Assembly: GCA_019418305.1 (NCBI GenBank)
Contig: DYCA01000003.1
Location: 1 to 11,169 of the forward strand
Length of the DNA: 11,169 bases
Source of the DNA: Clostridiales bacterium
GTDB lineage: Bacteria; Bacillota; Clostridia; Oscillospirales; Butyricicoccaceae
Direction of reading: 5' to 3'
Part shown: piece after piece, positions 5,732-11,169 of the stretch
Layout of the letters: every line of letters begins with the position of its first letter
Position numbering within the stretch: the stretch's first letter is position 1
The notes under the pieces: generated by a model
What the model was told of the DNA's origin: nothing
The model's database searches: none
What the model saw: the letters and a program-made list of their open reading frames with translations, nothing else
Translations under genes and position numbers: made by a program

Positions 5732-5783
5732 CGTCGGCAGCCACGCTTATGTATCCCATGTACCCTTCGGCTCTGTGCCGACG
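5732..5783. repeat. 8-bp inverted repeat in a divergent intergenic region
   Basis: cgtcggca (5732-5739) and tgccgacg (5776-5783) are exact reverse complements about 36 bases apart. A smaller TCGGC/GCCGA hairpin lies within the right half. The pair sits between the divergent starts at 5695 and 5846, where an operator or leader fold could regulate either gene. Confidence 0.35.
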
Positions 5784-5845
5784 TGCATGAGCCAACTCAG
5801 CCGCACTCCTCTCCCGTATTTTACAAATAACCAAAGAGGTTACAT

Positions 5846-6052
5846 ATGAAGATTTTTCCTGTTACCTTTGTCGGCTTGAACATTGTCTGTTCGCTTGTGT
5901 TCCGTGCCGGTCCGTATAATCCGCAGGACTCGACGCGGATTCTGGCGCTTGCCATGCTGACCGTATTGGGACAGACGCAGGCCATCGGGCAATATGACAG
6001 CGAAACCACACAAAGCGTATACGACGCTTTGATAGGCGGTCAATACCGGTAA
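5846..6052 (+). CDS. Small hypothetical protein, 68 aa
   Basis: The ATG at 5846 is preceded by AAGAGG about six bases upstream. The N-terminus is hydrophobic (FPVTFVGLNIVCSLVF, residues 4-19), followed by RAGPYNPQDSTR. A second hydrophobic, helix-like stretch (ILALAMLTVLGQTQAIG) and a polar tail ending in GGQYR complete it. No family is recognised. Support comes from the ribosome-binding site, codon use like the neighbours, and a terminator with a T-tract 36 bases after the stop. No clear promoter is visible and the opposite strand is also open here, so doubt remains. Confidence 0.5.
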   Translation: MKIFPVTFVGLNIVCSLVFRAGPYNPQDSTRILALAMLTVLGQTQAIGQYDSETTQSVYDALIGGQYR

Positions 6053-6088
6053 GTGCTCCGGCATAACGTACCATCCATGACACACAAA

Positions 6089-6118
6089 AAGGGGCGCTCC
6101 TTTCGGAGCGTCCCTTTT
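6089..6118. terminator. Bidirectional terminator between convergent genes
   Basis: aaggggcgctcc (6089-6100) and ggagcgtccctt (6105-6116) pair with one G:U around the loop TTTC. TTTT follows on the plus strand and a run of T (complement of 6086-6090) on the minus strand. It serves the small plus-strand ORF and the Cys-rich gene ending at 6144. Confidence 0.85.
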
Positions 6119-6143
6119 CCGTTTGGTGCAGTAACCGTTCGAC

Positions 6144-6767
6144 TCAGCCGCCGCACTTGCTGCCGCAGCCGCAGCCACCCGAATTGCTGTTGCCGCTGCC
6201 GCAGCCACAGCCGTTCGAGCCGCCACCCAGCGTGCCGCACAGATTCTCGCCGCATTCCTGCTTGGGCGGGAAGAATTCATCAATCGGGAACTCAAAGTTT
6301 GCAAAAATCTCGCAGGGATCCTGCTCGCCGCCTACGCCGCTGTTCGAGCAGTCGCGGCGCGGCAGGCAGATGTCATAGGCCGGCATAAGCAGCTGGATAT
6401 CGCGCTCCAGACGGATGATGGCAAACTGGCCGAGCGTAACGAACAGCTGATAGCCGTCGTTATCCAGCACCAAATTATCACCGCCGAAGCAGGAGCAAAT
6501 CGGGCGCGGTACCTCATGCAGTGCGCAGCAGCAGCAGTTGCACGAAGTCTCCGGCGCAACCACGCGCGCGTCCAGCACAATGGGGTCAACCACCTCGACC
6601 ACAGCGGTCGGCTTGTTGCTGTCGGGCGCAAGCTGAACATCCATGCCGTCCTCCACATAACGGGAAGAGAAGATACGGGCGCCGCCTTCGCCGCCGAACA
6701 GTACCACGCGCTTGTCAAATACAGCCAAGCCATCGATGATACGCGGACGGCCGACCACGCAGCTCAC
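6144..6767 (-). CDS. Cys/Gly-rich conserved protein, start unresolved
   Basis: From the GTG at 6767 this gives 207 residues. The same frame is open further upstream to 6836 and reads LQPFNRGCYTV, then DIRFFYRIECE, which looks like genuine protein and lacks any ATG, GTG or TTG. It is stopped by TAA at 6837-6839, directly after ATG-TGG (6845-6840). The folded part has strand-rich blocks (GLAVFDKRVVLFGGEGGARI, PTAVVEVVDPIVLDA, VTLGQFAIIRLERDIQLLMP). A Cys cluster (SCNCCCC) and a C-terminal Cys/Gly/Asn-rich tail (NGCGCGSGNSNSGGCGCGSKCGG in two pieces) give 18 Cys overall. I recall related uncharacterised clostridial proteins but no function. No signal peptide is visible. A spore or envelope structural role is a guess. 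The gene lies behind the amt terminator, so it needs its own promoter, which I could not identify. Confidence 0.75.
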   Translation of the reverse strand: MSCVVGRPRIIDGLAVFDKRVVLFGGEGGARIFSSRYVEDGMDVQLAPDSNKPTAVVEVVDPIVLDARVVAPETSCNCCCCALHEVPRPICSCFGGDNLVLDNDGYQLFVTLGQFAIIRLERDIQLLMPAYDICLPRRDCSNSGVGGEQDPCEIFANFEFPIDEFFPPKQECGENLCGTLGGGSNGCGCGSGNSNSGGCGCGSKCGG

Positions 6768-6900
6768 CTCGCACTCGATGCGATAGAAGAAGCGGATATC
6801 AACCGTATAGCAGCCACGGTTAAACGGCTGCAGAGGTTACCACATTCGTTTTTTCTCTTTTTTCGAGAAAATTTGACGCCAATTTCTATCACTGCACAAC

Positions 6901-6926
6901 AAAAGCCGCCCGATTGGGCGGCTTTT
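6901..6926 (-). terminator. Terminator downstream of amt
   Basis: aaaagccgccc (6901-6911) and gggcggctttt (6916-6926) form a perfect 11-bp stem with loop GATT. It ends in TTTT then GTTG on the minus strand, 48 bases after the amt stop codon. It separates the nitrogen genes from the Cys-rich gene. Confidence 0.88.
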
Positions 6927-6973
6927 CTGCTGTGATTGCAACTTGTCAGGCAGCGCAGGACTGCCCCAGTAAT

Positions 6974-8704
6974 TTACTCATCGTCCTGCAAGGCATCAAA
7001 ACCCTCTGCGCCCGTGCGCACCTTGATGACGTTCTCCACGTCGTAAACAAAGATTTTACCATCGCCGATATGACCGGTGTACAGTACCTTCTTGACCGTT
7101 TCAACCACAGTCTCCACCGGCACCTTGGACACAACGACTTCCATCTTGATTTTGGGCAGCAATGTCATATCCACTTCTGCACCACGGTAATACTCCGCCG
7201 CACCCTTCTGGACGCCGCAGCCAATGACATTGGTCACCGTCATGCCGGATACGCCGATTGCACCCAGTGCATCCTTGAGCACTTCAAACTTGGACTGTTT
7301 GGTGACGATAACAATTTTGGTCAGCTTGTGATCACTGCCCTCGGTAGTAACCTTGGTGACCGGCACTGCCTTCTCAACCGCAACCGGAATGGTGTCCAGC
7401 ATGGATGCTGCTTTTTCAGCCGCCTTGGTGCCCAGTACGTTCGGCACCACCGGCATGAAGTCCGCATACGCCGAGGACAGGCCATGTTCGGGCTTGTCGA
7501 GACCCATGATTTCTTCTGCTTCGGTGACACGCAGACCAATGGTATGCTTGATGATCTGGAATACAATCGTCATCGCAATGGCAACCCACGCAATGACCGC
7601 TACCATGCCGAGCGCCTGAATGGCCAGCGCATGCGCGCCACCGCCGTAAAACAGACCGACCGGCGCAACCTCAGTGCTGCCGTAAGCATAATAACCGAAC
7701 AGACCGACCATCAGCGTACCGGTCGCACCGAACAGACCATGTACGCCAACCGCACCGACCGGATCGTCAACCTTGAGCTTCTGATCGACAAATTCAATAC
7801 CAAATACCACAACAAAACCTGCAATAATGCCAATGACTGCTGCACCAAAGGGCGTAACCGTGTCGCAGCCTGCCGTGATGGCAACCAAACCGGCTAGAGA
7901 GCCGTTCAATGTCATGGAAACATCCGGCTTCTTGTAACGAATCCAAGTGATGCACATCACCGTCACGGTCGCAACCGCAGCTGCCATGTTGGTGGTCACA
8001 AAGACACGGGCCGCAACCTCAGCGCCCTCACCGGACAGGGCAACCGTCGAGCCGCCGTTGAAACCGAACCAGCAGAACCACAGGATGAATACACCCAGCG
8101 CACCCAGCGTCAACGAATGGCCGGGAATTGCACGCACCTTGCCGTCCTTGGTATATTTGCCGATACGAGGTCCAAGGATGGCCGCACCGATGAGCGCTGC
8201 GACGCCGCCAACCATGTGTACCGCCGTGGAGCCAGCGAAATCATGGAAGCCCAGTTCAGCAAGCCAGCCGCCGCCCCAGATCCAGTGACCGGAGATCGGA
8301 TAAATGATGGCCGAAATGATCATGGAGTAAATGCAGTAGGCCGAGAACTTGGTGCGCTCCGCCATCGATCCGGAGACAATCGTTGCAGCCGTCGCGCAGA
8401 ACACAGTCTGGAAAATGAGTGTGGTCCAGTTGTAGCCTTCCCCTACGACACCGTCGGCCAGAAAGTCAAAGCCACCGAAAAAGCCGTTCATCGAACCAAA
8501 CATAATGCCGAAGCCCACCAGCCAGAAAATCGGCGTGCCGAGGCTGAAGTCCATCAGGTTCTTCATGATGATGTTACCTGCGTTTTTCGCGCGGGTAAAG
8601 CCGGTTTCCACCATTGCAAAGCCCGCCTGCATAAAGAATACGAGCGCTGCGGCAATCAGTGTCCAGCCGACATCCATCGAGGTCGCAAGTGCATTGAAAT
8701 CCAT
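6974..8704 (-). CDS. amt: Ammonium transporter with fused C-terminal P-II domain
   Basis: The ATG at 8704 is preceded by AGGGGG (8718-8713) eight bases upstream, and the protein has 576 residues. Residues 1 to about 412 form an Amt/MEP ammonium channel. The pore twin histidines are His163 (STAVHMVGG) and His322 (GVHGLFGATG), and the C-terminal signature GLDKPEHGLSSAY is intact. An Ala/Val/Thr-rich linker of about 45 residues follows. A complete P-II (GlnB/GlnK) domain occupies about 460-576, with T-loop GVQKGAAEYYRGAE. Gln499 and Tyr506 match E. coli GlnB Gln39 and Tyr51. B-loop TGHIGDGKIFV and C-loop VRTGAEG suggest retained ATP and 2-oxoglutarate binding. P-II normally binds Amt as a separate trimer and blocks the pore; here each subunit carries its own regulator. 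The gene follows glnA, with an attenuator-like leader between them. Confidence 0.96.
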   Translation of the reverse strand: MDFNALATSMDVGWTLIAAALVFFMQAGFAMVETGFTRAKNAGNIIMKNLMDFSLGTPIFWLVGFGIMFGSMNGFFGGFDFLADGVVGEGYNWTTLIFQTVFCATAATIVSGSMAERTKFSAYCIYSMIISAIIYPISGHWIWGGGWLAELGFHDFAGSTAVHMVGGVAALIGAAILGPRIGKYTKDGKVRAIPGHSLTLGALGVFILWFCWFGFNGGSTVALSGEGAEVAARVFVTTNMAAAVATVTVMCITWIRYKKPDVSMTLNGSLAGLVAITAGCDTVTPFGAAVIGIIAGFVVVFGIEFVDQKLKVDDPVGAVGVHGLFGATGTLMVGLFGYYAYGSTEVAPVGLFYGGGAHALAIQALGMVAVIAWVAIAMTIVFQIIKHTIGLRVTEAEEIMGLDKPEHGLSSAYADFMPVVPNVLGTKAAEKAASMLDTIPVAVEKAVPVTKVTTEGSDHKLTKIVIVTKQSKFEVLKDALGAIGVSGMTVTNVIGCGVQKGAAEYYRGAEVDMTLLPKIKMEVVVSKVPVETVVETVKKVLYTGHIGDGKIFVYDVENVIKVRTGAEGFDALQDDE

Positions 8705-8718
8705 TGTTAAAACCCCCT

Positions 8719-8781
8719 AAAAAAATAAAATGGCGTGTATCCCCTGCCGCCCTTTTGGGCAAACAGGAAACACACGCCATT
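8719..8781 (-). terminator. Attenuator-like terminator in the amt leader
   Basis: On the minus strand AATGGCGTGT (8781-8772) pairs perfectly with ACACGCCATT (8738-8729). Inner pairing (CCTG/CAGG and GCCC/GGGC with an AAAA tetraloop) extends the stem, and TTATTTTTTT (8728-8719) follows. The U-tract touches the amt Shine-Dalgarno and the start codon is 14 bases further. There is no room for a promoter between terminator and gene, so amt must be made by read-through or antitermination. Confidence 0.75.
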
Positions 8782-8785
8782 GTGT
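8770..8785 (-). promoter_or_regulatory. Hexaloop hairpin overlapping the amt attenuator
   Basis: On the minus strand ACACA (8785-8781) and TGTGT (8774-8770) pair around the 6-base loop ATGGCG, which has A at position 1 and G at position 4. A one-base shift gives loop AATGGC, also A1/G4. This hairpin uses the 5' arm of the terminator, so the two folds exclude each other. A1/G4 hexaloops are the hallmark of ANTAR-protein targets, but a second such hairpin upstream was not found. Confidence 0.35.
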
Positions 8786-8824
8786 ACGAAGATAGATATA
8801 TACAAGTATGCAAGAACTTATTTT

Positions 8825-9001
8825 CCGCGCGCTGCGCGGCATGATTCCGCAAACCGTATCACGGTTTGCATCAAATGACCCAGCTTTGCCGGGGCATTTG
8901 ATACCCCGACCCAGCATCCTGTGGCCGCGCCGTTCGGGTATCGGGACTTGGTTTCTTTCGGAACCAAGTCCCGTACATAGGGGGCTTATGAAGCCCCCTA
9001 T
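8825..9001 (-). other. Cluster of perfect stem-loops between glnA and amt
   Basis: Five hairpins are packed into this gap. From glnA towards amt: 11-bp arms 9001-8991/8987-8977 (loop CAT); 12-bp arms 8973-8962/8953-8942; an ATCAAATG/CATTTGAT pair, arms within 8869-8902, overlapping a GATACCC/GGGTATC pair further upstream; 9-bp arms 8869-8861/8857-8849 (loop GAT); and 6-bp arms 8839-8834/8830-8825. None ends in a U-tract. They could protect the glnA mRNA 3' end or form a larger regulatory fold in the amt leader. No coding sequence is supported here. Confidence 0.6.
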
Positions 9002-9006
9002 ACGTT

Positions 9007-11094
9007 TTAAACATAGAAGAGGATATCCGAGTAGGTCGGGAACGGCCAGTACTTTTTGCCCACCAGCATTTCCAGCTGATCGGCCGGTGCACGAACCGCA
9101 TCCATTGCAGGCAGAATAGTATCGTGATAATAATTGGCGACCGTCTCCGCGTCCGCAGCGGGCGCTTCCGCTACCGCCGCATCCAATGCACGGCCCTTGG
9201 TGTACAGCTCCTCGGTCAGCGCGGATACGCGGCCCAGCAGATCGGCTTCCATGCCGCCCGCAACGCCGGCCTCCTTCTTATTCTTGACCGTTTTGGCCAA
9301 ATCACTCTGATACGCAACACAAGCCGGCAGAATCTCCTCGCGCACCATGTCGCTCATGGTCAGGGCCTCGATGTGCAGCGTCTTGTAATACTCCTCCAGC
9401 AGCGCTTCCTCACGGGATTCCATCTCCACGCGGCTGTATACGCCGTGACGGGTGAACAGCTCGACGTTGGCCTCATCCGTATAGTGCGGCAGTGCGTCCG
9501 CCGTAGACTTGAGGTTATGCAGACCGCGCGCCTCTGCCTCGGTCACCCAAGCGTCGTCATAGCCGTTGCCGTTGAATATGATGCGCTTGTGCGCCTTGAT
9601 TTCGCGCTTGATGAGTGCCACCAGTGCAGATTTGAAGTCGTCCGCCTTCTCCAGTTCATCCGCGAACAGGCGAAGTTCCTCGGCTACCGCCGTGTTAATC
9701 ATAATGTTCGGGCAGGCGATGTTGATCGCGGAACCCAGCATACGGAACTCAAACTTATTGCCGGTAAAGGCAAAGGGCGAGGTACGGTTGCGGTCGGTCG
9801 TGTCCTTCGGGATATCCGGCAGAACGGAAACGCCCAGATCCATCTTGGTCTTGGCCATGTCGGTGTAATCCTCACCGGACTCAATCGCGTCGAGGATCGC
9901 CTGCAGCTCGTCACCAATGAACATGGAAACGATAGCCGGGGGCGCTTCATTCGCGCCCAGACGATGGTCGTTGCCCGCAGAGGCAACCGAAATGCGCAGC
10001 AAATCCTGGTATTCGTCCACTGCCTTGATGACCGCAGTCAAGAACAGCAGGAACTGTGCATTCTCGCTCGGGGTCTTGCCCGGTTCGAGCAGATTTTCGC
10101 CCTCGTCGGTGGAAATCGACCAGTTATTGTGCTTACCGGAACCGTTAACGCCGTCAAACGGCTTTTCGTGCATCAGGCAGATGAAGCCGTGCTTCTGCGC
10201 CACGCGCTTCATGACCTCCATGGTCAGCTGGTTGTGGTCGGTTGCGATGTTGGTAGTGGTGAACACCGGCGCCATCTCGTGCTGAGCGGGCGCAACCTCG
10301 TTGTGCTTGGTCTTGGCAAAGATGCCGAGCTTCCACAACTCCTCATCCAACTCCTGCATGAATGCGGCAACGCGCGGACGGATAGAGCCGAAGTAGTGGT
10401 CCTCCATCTCCTGTCCCTTGGGTGGCTTTGCGCCGAACAGGGTGCGGCCGGTGAAAATCAGGTCCTTACGCTGCGCATAGTCCTTTTTGTCAATGAGGAA
10501 GTACTCCTGCTCAGGGCCGACCGTTGTAGTCACGCGGCGAACATTCTTGCCGAACAGCTTAAGCACACGGCATGCCTGCGTGCTGATGGCTTCCATCGAA
10601 CGCAGCAGCGGGGTCTTTTTGTCGAGAATTTCGCCGGTATAAGAGCAGAACGCCGTCGGAATATAGAGCGAACCGTCCTTGACGAACGCATAGCTGGTGG
10701 GGTCCCACGCAGTATAGCCGCGGGCCTCAAAGGTCGCGCGCAGACCGCCGGACGGGAACGAAGAGGCATCCGGCTCGCCCTTAATCAGTTCCTTGCCGGA
10801 AAACTCCATCATTACGCTGCCGTCATCCGTGGGGGAAATAAAGGAATCGTGCTTTTCCGCCGTCACGCCGGTCATTGGCTGGAACCAGTGGGTGTAGTGC
10901 GTTGCACCTTTGGACACCGCCCAGTCCTTCATCGCCGTTGCCACTACCGCAGCAACGTCAGCATCAATGGCTGTACCTTCCCGCATGGTTTTCTTCAGCT
11001 TTCTGTAAACGTCCTTGGGCAGACGTTCCTTCATCACGGCCTCGTTAAAGACCATGCTGCCGAACAACTCCGGAACATTCTTTGCTGTGTTCAT
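9007..11094 (-). CDS. glnA: Type III glutamine synthetase
   Basis: The enzyme joins ammonium to glutamate with ATP in the cytoplasm, making glutamine. At 695 residues it matches the large GSIII class (also called GlnN), not the ~440-residue GSI. The N-terminal region shows [21 protein letters not shown] (about 65-85, in two pieces) and [20 protein letters not shown] (96-115), both characteristic of GSIII. Catalytic-domain motifs include GPEQEYFLI (193-201), NEVAPAQHE (265-273) and [10 protein letters not shown] (317-326), which supply metal, glutamate and ATP contacts. The C-terminal half is helical and Glu-rich. The ATG at 11094 has GGAG ten bases upstream. The leader holds a TTTGTTA/TAACAAA inverted repeat (11121-11150). 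Its partner amt lies 302 bases downstream on the same strand, forming a nitrogen-assimilation unit. Confidence 0.97.
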   Translation of the reverse strand: MNTAKNVPELFGSMVFNEAVMKERLPKDVYRKLKKTMREGTAIDADVAAVVATAMKDWAVSKGATHYTHWFQPMTGVTAEKHDSFISPTDDGSVMMEFSGKELIKGEPDASSFPSGGLRATFEARGYTAWDPTSYAFVKDGSLYIPTAFCSYTGEILDKKTPLLRSMEAISTQACRVLKLFGKNVRRVTTTVGPEQEYFLIDKKDYAQRKDLIFTGRTLFGAKPPKGQEMEDHYFGSIRPRVAAFMQELDEELWKLGIFAKTKHNEVAPAQHEMAPVFTTTNIATDHNQLTMEVMKRVAQKHGFICLMHEKPFDGVNGSGKHNNWSISTDEGENLLEPGKTPSENAQFLLFLTAVIKAVDEYQDLLRISVASAGNDHRLGANEAPPAIVSMFIGDELQAILDAIESGEDYTDMAKTKMDLGVSVLPDIPKDTTDRNRTSPFAFTGNKFEFRMLGSAINIACPNIMINTAVAEELRLFADELEKADDFKSALVALIKREIKAHKRIIFNGNGYDDAWVTEAEARGLHNLKSTADALPHYTDEANVELFTRHGVYSRVEMESREEALLEEYYKTLHIEALTMSDMVREEILPACVAYQSDLAKTVKNKKEAGVAGGMEADLLGRVSALTEELYTKGRALDAAVAEAPAADAETVANYYHDTILPAMDAVRAPADQLEMLVGKKYWPFPTYSDILFYV

Positions 11095-11120
11095 GAATGG
11101 TTCGCTCCTTTATATGTAAA

Positions 11121-11150
11121 TTTGTTACCCAACGAATGGAATATAACAAA
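11121..11150. repeat. 7-bp inverted repeat in the glnA leader
   Basis: tttgtta (11121-11127) and taacaaa (11144-11150) are perfect reverse complements 16 bases apart, just upstream of the glnA Shine-Dalgarno. On the minus strand it also contains TGTTATATT, an extended -10-like sequence, without a recognisable -35. It could be an operator or part of the promoter. Confidence 0.3.
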
Positions 11151-11169
11151 ACAGGCGCTGCGGGTCGTG

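Noticed and set aside
6914..7897. 327-residue plus-strand open frame antisense to amt
   Set aside because: It is rich in His, Asn, Arg and Cys, lies wholly on the opposite strand of the well-conserved amt gene, and has no family signature; it is a codon-bias shadow.
8786..8850. Search for the first hairpin of a canonical dual-hairpin ANTAR motif
   Set aside because: No stem with an A1/G4 six-base loop exists just upstream; the only other A1/G4 hexamer cannot be flanked by pairing arms.
8808..9119. 103-residue plus-strand frame across the hairpin cluster and glnA 3' end
   Set aside because: Arg/Pro-rich with no family; better explained by hairpin RNA and antisense to glnA.
1..11169. CRISPR array, rRNA, prophage or restriction system
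   Set aside because: No regularly spaced repeats, rRNA sequence, phage structural genes or nuclease/methylase motifs were seen.

Overview
The window looks like chromosomal DNA from a clostridial gut-type Firmicute, perhaps near Butyricicoccus/Agathobaculum; this placement is inference. The reasons are Shine-Dalgarno-led genes, a type III glutamine synthetase, an ammonium transporter fused to a P-II domain, MtaB, an NlpC/P60 wall hydrolase with SH3b repeats, and Cys/Gly-rich proteins. Most of the sequence has balanced to GC-rich codon use. The first ~720 bases are clearly more AT-rich and degraded.

Left end (1-1150): broken or orphan membrane-protein reading frames, a strong hairpin, a decayed C-terminal piece of an IS256/Mutator-type transposase, and an inverted repeat. 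This foreign-looking stretch lies against the 3' end of a tRNA-Val gene, as expected for a decayed island, although no attachment repeat is visible.

Minus-strand block (1180-3582), in transcription order: mtaB (tRNA methylthiotransferase), a 50-residue Cys-rich membrane peptide, a terminator, a good promoter, efp (elongation factor P), a stable hairpin, tRNA-Val(GAC), and a terminator. Several of these act in decoding: MtaB modifies A37 of ANN-decoding tRNAs, EF-P relieves stalling, and the tRNA reads GUC.

Plus-strand operon (3665-5088): a near-consensus promoter, a conserved 99-residue protein of unknown function, a secreted SH3b-SH3b-NlpC/P60 endopeptidase, and a strong terminator. It converges on a membrane-anchored unknown gene (5132-5695, minus). 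A small plus-strand ORF (5846-6052) and a bidirectional terminator follow.

Right half (6144-11094, all minus): a Cys-rich structural-looking protein whose reading frame continues upstream of any usable start until a TAA, then a nitrogen-assimilation pair. glnA (GSIII) lies upstream and amt-P-II downstream. They are separated by about 300 bases full of perfect stem-loops, ending in an intrinsic terminator that abuts the amt ribosome-binding site. Ammonium uptake and its capture as glutamine are thus encoded together, and amt appears to be controlled by transcription attenuation. A hexaloop hairpin overlapping that terminator resembles half of an ANTAR target. The most unusual items are the two Cys-rich proteins that share an 18-base identical stretch, and the amt leader.
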